Below, piece after piece: positions 9,154-17,622 of a stretch of DNA of 64,000 bases (position 1 is the first letter of the stretch; every line of letters starts with the position of its first letter). Under the pieces are notes generated by a model that worked only from the letters and a program-made list of their open reading frames with translations, was not told the origin of the DNA and did not search any database. The position numbers and the translations under genes were made by a program. Location of the stretch: contig OX638294.1 of the NCBI GenBank assembly GCA_951812325.1, positions 2,396,859-2,460,858 on the forward strand, in the 5' to 3' direction. This DNA comes from an uncultured Thermoanaerobaculia bacterium (GTDB taxonomy: Bacteria; Acidobacteriota; Thermoanaerobaculia; Multivoradales; Multivoraceae).

Positions 9154-11715
9154 ATGCCGCCGCGCTTCGACGACGACGCGAGGACGCTCCGGCTTTCCGT
9201 GGCGGATCTGCTCCACCATCGCTCCGCCCGGCATCTCGGGTTCGCCAACCGGGGCGGCTTCGAGCGCCTCTGGGTCGGCCAGGCGATCCACAGCCGCTAC
9301 CAGGAACGGGCGATGGAGCGTGAGCCGAGCTACCGCCGGGAGGTCGAGCTCTCGCTCGAGTTCGGCCACCGCGGCTGGCAGGTCACACTGACCGGCCGCG
9401 CCGACGGCGTCTACCGCGACGCGGAAGGGGTCCTCGCGATCGAGGAGATCAAGTCGGTGCGCCCGAACACCGACCTTTCGCCCGGGCTGCTGGCGACCTA
9501 CAGGCGTCAGGCAGCGGTCTACGCCTGGATCATGAGCCGTTCCGTCGCCAACGCACCGCGCGCCGGTACCCACCGGGCTTCCAACGGGCACGCAGAAGGC
9601 GCCGCAGGCGCCGGAGCTGTCGGGGAGGCCCGCGGCGCCGGGCGGAGTCGCCGGCGCCCCGGCAACGGCTTCCCGGCAATCCGCGCCGAGCTGGTGCTGA
9701 TCGAGATCGGCGCCGCCGGGATCGAGCGACTCGAAGTCGAGCTCGACTGGCGGGAGCTCGAAATCGGCATCCGGGCCCGGCTCAACGCCCTCGTCCAGGA
9801 CTACGAGGCGGCCCGCAATCACCGCCAGCGGCGCCAACTCGCCGCCGAGCGGCTCGAGTTCCCGTTCCATCGGGCGCGGGCCGGCCAGCAGGAGATCATC
9901 GACCGGGCGGGCCTCGCCGTCGCGCAGCGCGAACATCTGCTGGTCCAGGCGCCGACCGGTCTCGGCAAGACCGCGGCCGTCCTGTTTCCGGTGCTCCGCG
10001 AGGCGCTGGCCCGGGACCTGCGCGTGTTCGTTCTGACGGCGAAGAACACGCAGCAGTCGATGGCGAACCGGGTCATCGACGTGCTGAATCGCGAGCGCGC
10101 CTTCCGCGCCCTGCATCTGCGGGCCAAGGCGCGGATGTGCGCCAACGACGAGATCATCTGCCACGAGGACTACTGCGAATACGCCCGCGACTACTACGTC
10201 AAGCTGCAGCGCAGCCAGCTCGTCCCGAGACTGCTCGAAGACCACAGCCTGCTGAAACCGGATGACGTCTACGCCGCCTCGAAGGGCACCCGGGTGTGCC
10301 CGTTCGAGGTCAGCCTGGAGCTCGGGCGTCAGGTCCAGGTCGTGGTCGGCGACTACAACTACGCCCTCGACCCCTTCGTCCGGCTGACCGACTTCCAGGG
10401 CGACGCGGACCTCTCGGGCACCGTCCTGGTCGTCGACGAGATCCACAACCTGATCGACCGCGGCCGCGGCTACTACAGCCCGGAACTGACCGCGAAGAGC
10501 TGCCGCGACGCGGCCTCCGGTCTGCGCGCGGTCGGCCGCGGCGCCGAGGGCGGGCCGATCGAGCGCCTGCGCGAGCTCTGCGCCGACCTCGAAGAACTGA
10601 TCCGCACCGGGGTCGACGGGCAGCTCGATCGGCCCCACCGCAACGCGGTCGCCGAGGGCGCGCCCCCGGAGGACGAACTCTGGCGCCTGCGGCCCGCCTT
10701 CGACCGCGGCTTCGTGGACTACCTGGAATTCCGCCGCGACACCCGCTCGTTCGCCGCCAACGACGCCTTCGTCGATCTCTACTTCAAGCTGCTCCGGTTC
10801 CTCAACACCCTCCAGCTCGCCTGCTCGCCCAAACACGCCGAGTCCTTCAGCTTCCTCTTCCGGCGCACCGCCGGCGAACCGGGCTTCAGCCTCCTGTGCA
10901 AGGACGCCAGCGCCTTCCTCGCCGCGACGATCAACCGCTGCCGCTCCTGCATCGGCCTGTCCGCGACCCTCCAGCCGTTCGACTTCTACCGCGACCTGCT
11001 CGGCTTCGACCAGGCCCGGACTTCGACCCTCGAGGTGCCGAGCGCCTTCCCCGCCGAGAACCGCCGGATCGTCGTCGACACGTCGGTGACCACGACGTAC
11101 CGCACCCGCGAGAACAACTACGGTCCGATCGCTGAACGGCTGGCCGACTTCGCCCGCTCCGTGCCCGGCAACTCGATGGCGATCTTCCCGAGCTACCGGT
11201 TCCTCGCGGAGGTCAAGGAACGGCTGCCCGACTGCGGCCGCAACCTGGTGGTCCAGCAGCGGACGACCAGCGAGTCGCGCCGCCAGGAGGTCCTCGATGC
11301 CCTGACCAGTCCGCTTGCCGGCGACATGCTGCTGCTCGCGGTGGCGGGCGGCGTGTTCTCCGAGGGCGTCGACTACCCGGGCGACGCGTTGCTCGCGGTC
11401 GCCGTCGTCGGACCCTGCCTGCCGGCCGTGACCGTGGAGCAGAAGCTGCTCCAGGCCTACTACGACGAACGCTTCGAGCGCGGCTTCGAGTACGCCTTCG
11501 TCGTGCCGGGTATGACCCGGGTGGTCCAGGCCGCCGGCAGACTCATCCGCTCCGCCGACGACCGCGGCGTGATCGCGCTGTTCGACCGCCGCTTCCTCCA
11601 GCGGCCCTACCGGAAACACCTGCCGGCCGCATGGTGGCCCGAGTTCGCCGAAAAGACGAACACCGACCTCGCCGGCCACCCCGCGACGGCGGCAGCGGCC
11701 TTCTTCGACCGATGA
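9154..11715 (+). CDS. Cas4/RecB-type nuclease fused to XPD/Rad3-like Fe-S DNA helicase
   Basis: 853 residues from ATG 9154. The N-terminal ~200 residues form a PD-(D/E)XK nuclease: GQAIHSRYQE (His46), Asp84, Glu98-x-Lys100 in EEIKSV, and QAAVY (Gln119-x3-Tyr123). The helicase has Walker A APTGLGKT (266-273), DEIH (428-431) and motif VI QAAGRLIRS (from 792). Four cysteines between the Walker boxes (329, 336, 341, 382) match the XPD 4Fe-4S site. XPD-family proteins unwind DNA 5' to 3'; a fused nuclease suggests DNA repair or end processing. A GTG at 9091 would add 21 residues. It heads a plus-strand run with the LuxE/LuxC pair, whose functional link is unclear. Confidence 0.9.
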   Translation: MPPRFDDDARTLRLSVADLLHHRSARHLGFANRGGFERLWVGQAIHSRYQERAMEREPSYRREVELSLEFGHRGWQVTLTGRADGVYRDAEGVLAIEEIKSVRPNTDLSPGLLATYRRQAAVYAWIMSRSVANAPRAGTHRASNGHAEGAAGAGAVGEARGAGRSRRRPGNGFPAIRAELVLIEIGAAGIERLEVELDWRELEIGIRARLNALVQDYEAARNHRQRRQLAAERLEFPFHRARAGQQEIIDRAGLAVAQREHLLVQAPTGLGKTAAVLFPVLREALARDLRVFVLTAKNTQQSMANRVIDVLNRERAFRALHLRAKARMCANDEIICHEDYCEYARDYYVKLQRSQLVPRLLEDHSLLKPDDVYAASKGTRVCPFEVSLELGRQVQVVVGDYNYALDPFVRLTDFQGDADLSGTVLVVDEIHNLIDRGRGYYSPELTAKSCRDAASGLRAVGRGAEGGPIERLRELCADLEELIRTGVDGQLDRPHRNAVAEGAPPEDELWRLRPAFDRGFVDYLEFRRDTRSFAANDAFVDLYFKLLRFLNTLQLACSPKHAESFSFLFRRTAGEPGFSLLCKDASAFLAATINRCRSCIGLSATLQPFDFYRDLLGFDQARTSTLEVPSAFPAENRRIVVDTSVTTTYRTRENNYGPIAERLADFARSVPGNSMAIFPSYRFLAEVKERLPDCGRNLVVQQRTTSESRRQEVLDALTSPLAGDMLLLAVAGGVFSEGVDYPGDALLAVAVVGPCLPAVTVEQKLLQAYYDERFERGFEYAFVVPGMTRVVQAAGRLIRSADDRGVIALFDRRFLQRPYRKHLPAAWWPEFAEKTNTDLAGHPATAAAAFFDR

Positions 11716-11824
11716 GCATGGCGGCCAGGTCGACGAGGCCCGGGTCCGGCCTGCCGGCGGCGTTCGCGCTGCCGCGTACGCCGTCCGCATTGCTCCGCAA
11801 CAGGGCCCGCGGCCACCACCCTCC

Positions 11825-12868
11825 ATGAACGCCCTGGTACAGCGCATCGAGCGCTTCATCAGCACCGGTGAGGGCAGCTTCGACGAACTGGCCTCGGCTG
11901 CCGCCCGCTTCGGCTACGAGCGCGTCGCGCCCTACCGCCGGCTGTGGGAACGCCGCGGCCTCTCGCCCGAATCCCTCGACGACTGGCGGGCGGCGCCGCC
12001 GGCGCCGACCTCCGCCTTCAAGTCGTTGCGCCTCGCCGCCGCCGAGCCGCGGGAAGTCTTCCGCAGCAGCGGCACCACCCGCGGGGCAAAGCGGCGCAGC
12101 GTCCACTACCACCCCTTCCCCGACCTCTACCGGACCGTGATCGACGCCTCCTTCGCCGCCGCCTGCCTGCCGCCCGGCCACGCGCGGCTGCCGATCCTCT
12201 CGCTCATCCCCGATCGCGCCGCGGTCCCGGACTCGAGCCTCTCCTTCATGGCCGCCCGCGTTTTCGAGCGCCACGCCGCGTCAGGCAGCGCCTGGGCCGT
12301 CTCCAGCGACGGAATCGACGTCGGGAAGGCGCGCCGCTGGCTGCAAACGCACACCGACGGCGAGCCGGTCCTGATCCTCGCCACCGCCCTCGCTCTCGTC
12401 CTCCTGCTCGACCACCTGGAGAGCGCCCCGACCAGTGCCATCCGGCTGCCGGCCGGAAGCCGGGTCTTCGAGACCGGCGGCTTCAAGGGTCGGCGCCTCG
12501 AGACGACGCCGGAGGACGTCCGCCGCCGCGCCCGGTCCCTCCTCGGCCTGAACCGGGACGCGATCGTCCGCGAGTACGGCATGACGGAGCTGACCAGCCA
12601 GGCGTACTCCCGTCCCGGCGGCGAGTTGTTGCGCACGCCGCCGTGGATGCCGTTCCGGGTGCTCGACCCGGAGACCCTGGAGGAAGTCGCGGAAGGCCGG
12701 ACCGGGCTGCTGTCCTTCTTCGACCTCGCCAACCTCGGCTCCGTCTGCCACGTCCTGACCGAAGACCTCGGCGTCGCCGAAGGCGGCGCCTTTCGCCTCC
12801 TCGGCCGCGCCACCGGCGCCGAGCTTCGCGGCTGTTCGCTCACCGCCGAAGAACTCGGCGCGGCATGA
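11825..12868 (+). CDS. LuxE-type acyl-protein synthetase / acyl-activating enzyme
   Basis: 347 residues. An ANL-superfamily adenylating enzyme of the LuxE branch: FRSSGTTRGAKRR (phosphate loop) near residue 80 and VREYGMTELTSQ (adenylate-binding) near 250. LuxE activates a fatty acid with ATP and hands the acyl group to the reductase partner. The next gene is LuxC-like, 31 bases downstream, so the pair would convert an acid to an aldehyde. No luxA, luxB or luxD is nearby, so light production is not implied. The start ATG lacks a strong Shine-Dalgarno sequence. Confidence 0.85.
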   Translation: MNALVQRIERFISTGEGSFDELASAAARFGYERVAPYRRLWERRGLSPESLDDWRAAPPAPTSAFKSLRLAAAEPREVFRSSGTTRGAKRRSVHYHPFPDLYRTVIDASFAAACLPPGHARLPILSLIPDRAAVPDSSLSFMAARVFERHAASGSAWAVSSDGIDVGKARRWLQTHTDGEPVLILATALALVLLLDHLESAPTSAIRLPAGSRVFETGGFKGRRLETTPEDVRRRARSLLGLNRDAIVREYGMTELTSQAYSRPGGELLRTPPWMPFRVLDPETLEEVAEGRTGLLSFFDLANLGSVCHVLTEDLGVAEGGAFRLLGRATGAELRGCSLTAEELGAA

Positions 12869-12899
12869 CCCGTCGTCCTCGCGCCCGGGCCGGTCCGGC

Positions 12900-14063
12900 G
12901 TGAGCACACCCGAGGTCACAGCCCGGCGCCTCGCCGCATCCGCGCCAGCCCTGCGAGCCATCGCGGACGACGACCTCCTCGAGGCCTGGAACGACACCCT
13001 CGCCGCCTTCCTCGATTCCACGAGCCCCGAACGCCGCACCCTCGATCCCGACCTGCTCCAGGCCACCGGCCTCTCCCCCGCCGGCCTCGACCGCGGCCTC
13101 CGCACCATCGGCGCGGGCATGGCCGGCGAGCCCGCAGCCGCGGCGCTTCGCCGCGCACCGAAGCAGCAACGGGACGGCTTCAGCTTCGTCATCCTGCCCG
13201 CAAGCCCGCCAGGCCTGCTGCTCCAGTCCCTCCTCCCGGCCCTGGCCGCGCGCGCACCTGTCCTGTTCAAGTCCTCACGGGCCGAACCCTTCTTCGCGCC
13301 GGCCTTCCTCGCCGCCCTGGGCCGCCGGCTCCCCATCCTGCGCGATGCCTGCGCCGCGGCCACCTGGACCGGCGGCGACCTCTCGATCGAAGCCCGCCTG
13401 CACGCCGGCGCCCGGCTCGTCGCGACGTACGGCAACGAATCGACGATCGCCTCCATCGAGGCCGCGGACCCCCGCAGGCTCATCGCCTTCGGCCCCAAAC
13501 TCAGCGTCGGCCGGGTCGGCGCCGACGCCGACCTGAATCGAGCGGCCCGCGGCATGGCCCTCGACGTCGCCCTCTTCGACCAGCGCGGCTGTCTCTCCGT
13601 CGAAGCCGTGTTCGTCGACCGCGCGGTGGCCGGACACTTTGCCGACTCCCTCGCGGGGGCCCTCGGCGAAATGGCGACGGAACTCCCGCCCGGCCGCAGC
13701 ACCGCCGCCGAACGGGCCGGCGTCCGCCTCGCCCGCGAAGACGCAGACCTTCGCGGTCTCGCCTGGTCCGGCGACGCGCTCGACACCGGCACCGTGATCC
13801 TCGAGGACCACGCCACGCTCCTCTTGTCGCCCGGGCTCCGCACCGTCCGCGTCCACGCGACCGACAGCGTCCCGGCGCTCGACGACTGGACCGGTCGGCT
13901 TCAGGGCATCGCGTTCGCCGGCCGCATGCCCGCGACGGTCCGCCGCGCCTTCGAGCAAGCCGGCGTCTCCCGCTTCGCCCCCGCCGGCCAACTCCAGGCG
14001 ACGGACGCCGCCTGGCGCAACGGCGGCATCGACCTGGCCGCCGAGTTCGCGGCCGGATCCTGA
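12900..14063 (+). CDS. LuxC-type acyl-CoA / acyl-protein reductase
   Basis: 387 residues, aldehyde-dehydrogenase fold of the LuxC family. The catalytic cysteine is Cys231 in FDQRGCLSVEAVFV; the N-terminal segment FVILPASPPGLLLQSLLPAL corresponds to the nucleotide-binding core. It would reduce an acyl thioester to a fatty aldehyde with NADPH, receiving the acyl group from the LuxE-like partner just upstream. GTG start at 12900. Non-luminous bacteria carry such pairs next to wax-, ether-lipid- or hydrocarbon-related genes; none of these is recognisable here, so the end product is unknown. Confidence 0.85.
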   Translation: MSTPEVTARRLAASAPALRAIADDDLLEAWNDTLAAFLDSTSPERRTLDPDLLQATGLSPAGLDRGLRTIGAGMAGEPAAAALRRAPKQQRDGFSFVILPASPPGLLLQSLLPALAARAPVLFKSSRAEPFFAPAFLAALGRRLPILRDACAAATWTGGDLSIEARLHAGARLVATYGNESTIASIEAADPRRLIAFGPKLSVGRVGADADLNRAARGMALDVALFDQRGCLSVEAVFVDRAVAGHFADSLAGALGEMATELPPGRSTAAERAGVRLAREDADLRGLAWSGDALDTGTVILEDHATLLLSPGLRTVRVHATDSVPALDDWTGRLQGIAFAGRMPATVRRAFEQAGVSRFAPAGQLQATDAAWRNGGIDLAAEFAAGS

Positions 14064-14136
14064 GCGCGCGCACCATCTGACGAGCAACCACGCGCATGTG
14101 TACGAACGAGACCGCTGGCGCTAGCATGCCCCTGTC

Positions 14137-14364
14137 ATGAAGAAACGCTTGACCCGAACCGGCAACAGCCACGCGATCGTGTTGGACAAGGGCATCCTGG
14201 AGGTCACCGGGATCGACAGCGACACGCTACTGGAAGTTTCGACGGACGGTGATGTCATCCTGATCTGCCCGGTTCGCAGCGACGATCGCGTAGCGAAGCT
14301 CCGGCGCGGCCTGGATCGCATGCACAAGCGCTACGCCAGGGCTTTCCGGCGTCTGGCGCAATAG
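14137..14364 (+). CDS. AbrB/MazE/SpoVT-type DNA-binding antitoxin
   Basis: 75 residues. The swapped-hairpin AbrB domain is visible in the first ~50 residues (LTRTGNSHAIVLDKGILE, then DTLLEVSTDGDVILICPV), followed by a basic helix that normally contacts the toxin. Proteins of this size pair with death-on-curing (Doc) toxins, and a Doc C-terminal fragment lies immediately downstream, so this is probably the surviving half of a type II toxin-antitoxin module. It likely represses its own promoter; a TAGCAT element lies about 15 bases before the ATG. Confidence 0.85.
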   Translation: MKKRLTRTGNSHAIVLDKGILEVTGIDSDTLLEVSTDGDVILICPVRSDDRVAKLRRGLDRMHKRYARAFRRLAQ

Positions 14365-14384
14365 CCACAGGGCATTCGGGCCGA

Positions 14385-14525
14385 GTGGAGCCGGGGAACA
14401 AACGCACGGCACTCGCCACGTGTCTCGCCTTCCTGTGGCTGAACGACCTCGAGGTGGTGGCAGATCCAGACGAAATCACGGAACTGGTCCTCGGGGTCGC
14501 CGACGGCAGCTTTGGGGAAGGCGCA
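14385..14525 (+). pseudogene. Doc (death-on-curing, Fic-fold) toxin, C-terminal fragment
   Basis: The frame starting at the GTG reads GNKRTALATCLAFLWLNDLE and continues to ELVLGVADGSFGEG. This matches the Doc C-terminal half, in which the family motif HxFx(D/N)GNKR is followed by TALxxxxxFLxLNG and an ELVxxVAxG helix. Here the His and Phe of the motif are lost (HSGRVEPGNKR), the N-terminal ~65 residues are absent, and the frame runs into unrelated sequence after about 14525. Only 20 bases separate it from the antitoxin stop, so the 5' half was deleted in place. It should be non-functional. Confidence 0.75.
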
Positions 14526-14528
14526 GGT

Positions 14529-14551
14529 AGCGGTCCTTCCGGAGGACCGCT
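14529..14551. repeat. GC-rich hairpin between convergent genes
   Basis: A 9-bp perfect inverted repeat (AGCGGTCCT / AGGACCGCT) with a five-base loop lies between the Doc fragment (plus) and the MauE-like gene (minus). It could end transcription from both sides, but there is no T-tract. Its core resembles the GGTCC/GGACC hairpins at 40041 and 55551, so it may be one of a dispersed family. Confidence 0.5.
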
Positions 14552-14565
14552 CGCGCCCGGTATGA

Positions 14566-15531
14566 CTACGGGCCGGGCGGCAGCCCCGACACCGTCTCGA
14601 CCACCACGCCGTCCTCCACCCGGAACGACCGGGGCAGCGTCCGGTACAGGGGGTTCAGGAACGTCGGCGGCGCCTCGCGGATCTCGAAGGCCGGGCCCCA
14701 GGACCAGAAGAACGTGCGGTTCTCGTCCGGCGTCGCGGAACTGAGCACCCACATCCGGCCGCCGTCGAAGACATGCTGGTTCAGGCCGTCGACGGCCTTT
14801 CCCAGGTCCTCGTCGAGGTCCGCGATGACCAGCCAGTGCTCCCCTTCCTCAAGCTCGGGCACGACGGTCGACAGGCACAGCCGGCTGTCGCCGTCGCCGC
14901 TGCAGATCCCGTCGATCTCAAGATCCGGCTTGAGCCGCGTCGCCAGGTTGTCGAGCGGCAGGTCCGGCGCCGCGCGGGCGAAGGCGAGCAGACCCACGGT
15001 CAAGGCGCCGACGACTGCCAATCGGAGCCACGGCAGGCCGTCCGCCGCCCGCCGGCCCAGGAACGCCAGCGCCAGCGCCGGGACCATGAGCGCCAGGTCC
15101 TGCCAGAAGGCCTCCGCCGGCGTGCGTTCGACCAGGTTGCCGAAGCAGCCGCAGCCGGCCTCGTCCTCGGTCGCGATGCCGCGCAGGTCGCGGTAGTAGG
15201 TGCGTCCGGTCAGGAACAGGAAGAAGGCGACGAGGAGCGCCGAGGGCCCGAGCACCCAGATCCGGCGCAGACCGAGGATCAGCGCGCTGCCCAGCCCGAC
15301 TTCGAGCGCCAGCGCGATCACGGTGACCACCGCGGCCGGCAGGAGGAAGTCGAGACCCTCGATCTCGATCTGGCTGACGAACGCCTGCGGGTCGAGCGCC
15401 TTGACCGCGGCGCCGAAGACCAGGACCGCGCCCAGGAAGGCGCCGCCGGCCCATCCGACCACGCTCAAGAGAAGCTCGGAGCGGTCGCCCGGCGCTGCCG
15501 CTCGGGTCTTTCTGCGGACCCTATCGGGCAT
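14566..15531 (-). CDS. MauE/DoxX-like membrane protein with C-terminal extracytoplasmic domain
   Basis: 321 residues. The first ~185 residues contain four to five membrane segments and the MauE/DoxX-type CGCFGNLVERT motif after the second cytoplasmic loop. MauE-family proteins supply or move disulfide/thiol equivalents for periplasmic protein maturation. The C-terminal ~120 residues (from about DLEIDGICSGDGDSR) look extracytoplasmic, carry two Cys (GICSGDGDSRLC), and I do not recognise their fold. Single gene, convergent with the toxin remnant and divergent from the ABC-F gene. Confidence 0.75.
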   Translation of the reverse strand: MPDRVRRKTRAAAPGDRSELLLSVVGWAGGAFLGAVLVFGAAVKALDPQAFVSQIEIEGLDFLLPAAVVTVIALALEVGLGSALILGLRRIWVLGPSALLVAFFLFLTGRTYYRDLRGIATEDEAGCGCFGNLVERTPAEAFWQDLALMVPALALAFLGRRAADGLPWLRLAVVGALTVGLLAFARAAPDLPLDNLATRLKPDLEIDGICSGDGDSRLCLSTVVPELEEGEHWLVIADLDEDLGKAVDGLNQHVFDGGRMWVLSSATPDENRTFFWSWGPAFEIREAPPTFLNPLYRTLPRSFRVEDGVVVETVSGLPPGP

Positions 15532-15696
15532 GGGTGTCTGTCATCGGTCTGGCATTCATCCGTTGCTATCCTGACCTCGGCTCGGCCACCGGCGAACAGC
15601 ACCGCCACAAACCGGGTGCGCCGCCGTCCCCGCCGGCATCTGGCGCGATACCGGGAAGCGGCAAAGCCCGAACGTTTCGACCACGCACACTAACCC

Positions 15697-17388
15697 ATGA
15701 TCTCCATCTCGAACCTCGGCAAGAGCTTCGGCCAGCAGACCCTGTTCACGGGCGCGAGCGTGCGCTTCGCGAAGGGCGAACGCTACGGCCTCGTGGGTTC
15801 GAACGGGTCTGGCAAGTCGACGCTGCTGCGCATGCTGACGGGCGACGAGCCGACCAGTGAAGGCTCGGTCTCGATCCCGAAGCGCTGCCGGCTGGGGGTG
15901 CTCAGGCAGGACCACTTCCAGTACGAGCAGGATCGGATCCTCGACGTCGTCATGATGGGCAACGCGGAGCTGTGGGACGCGATGGTCGAGAAGGACCGGC
16001 TGCTGGAGCGAGCCGACCAGCACTTCGACGGCGACCGCTACGCCGCGCTGGAGGAAGTCGTCATGCGCTGGGACGGCTACTCCCTGGAGTCCAGAGCGGC
16101 CGAGATCCTGGAAGGGCTGGGGATCGGAACAGAAGTCCACCGGCAGCCGCTCTCGACCCTCTCCGGCGGCTTCAAGCTCCGCGTGCTGCTGGCGCAGACC
16201 CTGGCGGCCGCTCCGGACGCCCTGCTGCTCGACGAGCCGACCAACCACCTGGACATCCTCTCGATCCGCTGGCTCGAGAAGTTCCTGTCCGAGTTCAAGG
16301 GCGTCGTCCTCGTCGTCTCCCATGACCACCGGTTCCTCGACAATGTCTGCAGCCAGATCCTCGACATCGACTACGAAGCTCTGACCGCCTACCCGGGCTC
16401 GTACTCCAACTTCGAGCGCAAGAAGGTCGAGGAACGGGCGCGCCGGGAGGCGGAGATCGGACAGCGGCAACAGGAGATCGACCACCATCAGAAGTTCGTC
16501 GACCGCTTCCGGTACAAGGCGAGCAAGGCGCGGCAGGCCCAGAGCCGGGTCAAGCTGATCAACCGGATCTCGATCGAGCCGCTGCCCCGGACCTCGCGCC
16601 GCTATCCGCTGTTCCGCTTCCAGTCGCGGCGGCCCTCCGGCAAGCGGGTGCTCACCCTGGAGGGAATCTCGAAGAGCTACGGCGACAACCACGTCCTCGA
16701 CGACGTCTCGCTCGAGATAGGCCGCGGCGAGAGGGTGGCGGTGATCGGACCGAACGGCATCGGCAAGTCGACTCTGCTGAAGATCGCGATCGGCGAAGTC
16801 GGCCCCGACTGCGGCGAGATCGACTGGGGGTACGAGGCCCACCCCGGCTACTTCGCCCAGGACCACCGCCAGCAGCTACTCGACTCCGAGGGCGCCGAGA
16901 AGAAGACGGTCGAGAGCTGGCTCTGGGACTGTTGCCCCGGCGAACCGATCGGCTTCGTCCGCGGCCAGCTCGCCGCGGTCCTGTTCTCCAAGGACGAGGC
17001 GATCAAGCGGATCGGCAGCCTCTCGGGCGGCGAAGCGGCGCGCCTCCTGTTCTGCCGCCACGTCGTGCTCAGGCCCAACGTCCTGGTCCTGGACGAGCCG
17101 ACCAACCACCTCGACCTGGAGGCGATCCAGGCCCTGATCGACGGCCTCCTGGACTACCCGGGCACCCTGCTCCTCGTCTCGCACGACCGCTGGTTCGTGA
17201 GCCGGCTCGCCACCCGGATCATCGAGATCTCGAGCGAAGGCGTGAACGACTTCGTCGGCAGCTACGACGAGTACCTCGACCGCCTGGGCGACGACCACCT
17301 CGACCGCGCCGCGGCACTGGTGCGGGCGAAGCGGGACAGGAAGGAGCGCAAGGCCGCGACGCGAGCAAGGCCCCCGAGTACACCCTAA
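15697..17388 (+). CDS. ABC-F family ATP-binding protein (YbiT/EttA-like)
   Basis: 563 residues with two nucleotide-binding domains and no membrane segments. Walker A: GSNGSGKST (near residue 36) and GPNGIGKST (near 351). Signatures LSGG and Walker B LLLDEPTNHLD / LVLDEPTNHLD occur in both halves. The linker between domains is highly charged and helical (ERARREAEIGQRQQEIDHHQ), as in ABC-F translation factors that act at the ribosomal E site. The C-terminus is short and basic. Translation role is by family; antibiotic resistance is not implied by anything here. Confidence 0.92.
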   Translation: MISISNLGKSFGQQTLFTGASVRFAKGERYGLVGSNGSGKSTLLRMLTGDEPTSEGSVSIPKRCRLGVLRQDHFQYEQDRILDVVMMGNAELWDAMVEKDRLLERADQHFDGDRYAALEEVVMRWDGYSLESRAAEILEGLGIGTEVHRQPLSTLSGGFKLRVLLAQTLAAAPDALLLDEPTNHLDILSIRWLEKFLSEFKGVVLVVSHDHRFLDNVCSQILDIDYEALTAYPGSYSNFERKKVEERARREAEIGQRQQEIDHHQKFVDRFRYKASKARQAQSRVKLINRISIEPLPRTSRRYPLFRFQSRRPSGKRVLTLEGISKSYGDNHVLDDVSLEIGRGERVAVIGPNGIGKSTLLKIAIGEVGPDCGEIDWGYEAHPGYFAQDHRQQLLDSEGAEKKTVESWLWDCCPGEPIGFVRGQLAAVLFSKDEAIKRIGSLSGGEAARLLFCRHVVLRPNVLVLDEPTNHLDLEAIQALIDGLLDYPGTLLLVSHDRWFVSRLATRIIEISSEGVNDFVGSYDEYLDRLGDDHLDRAAALVRAKRDRKERKAATRARPPSTP

Positions 17389-17397
17389 GGCCTTAGG
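17384..17397. other. Perfect 14-bp palindrome at the ABC-F stop codon
   Basis: CCTAAGGCCTTAGG spans the TAA stop of the ABC-F gene. It lies 22 bases before the left copy of the DGR-associated direct repeat. It could be a protein-binding site or part of a weak terminator; there is no following T-run. Confidence 0.4.
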
Positions 17398-17419
17398 CCA
17401 AGCCTGGGAACTTTCCAAA

Positions 17420-17622
17420 GAACCGGTAGTGGGACTCAAGAGCAGGACCGGTCGCTCTTGCCGCTCCCGCCCGTGCCGTGCAGCGCTCTTGCTGTTCCCC
17501 CGACAAAGCTCCCTGCATGCCATGCCATCCTCGCCACAGCCGAAGCGACGGCAACCCGGGCGCCGGACCAAGGGGGCCAGCCCCCTTTGGAACCCCCCCC
17601 CCCGGAGGAGGTAAAGACTCAC
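17420..17622 (-). repeat. DGR-associated ~205-bp direct repeat, left copy
   Basis: Almost identical to 19800-20007 in the same orientation, with only a few substitutions, a different poly-C length (11 versus 9) and a GTAAAGAG insertion in the right copy. Read on the minus strand it starts at the target gene's stop codon, runs through a hairpin (17568-17590, with one bulged base here), and ends with codons matching the N-terminal ALESHYRF of the Avd gene. So this copy is the spacer that normally links a DGR target gene to avd, followed here by unrelated sequence. It marks a duplication or deletion event. Confidence 0.9.

Noticed and set aside
9052-11865. 937-residue open frame on the minus strand
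   Set aside because: Antisense to the nuclease-helicase, whose motifs are intact; the antisense product is low-complexity shadow sequence.
11825-14063. Bioluminescence operon
   Set aside because: LuxE- and LuxC-like genes are present, but luxA, luxB and luxD are not; such pairs also occur in dark bacteria.
14397-14744. Complete small protein following the antitoxin
   Set aside because: Only the first ~45 residues resemble Doc; the remainder is Pro/Arg/Gly-rich shadow of the MauE-like gene on the other strand.
17568-17590. Intrinsic terminator after the DGR target gene
   Set aside because: The hairpin is real, but no T-run follows on the minus strand; its place after VR and its copy before avd fit a DGR hairpin better.
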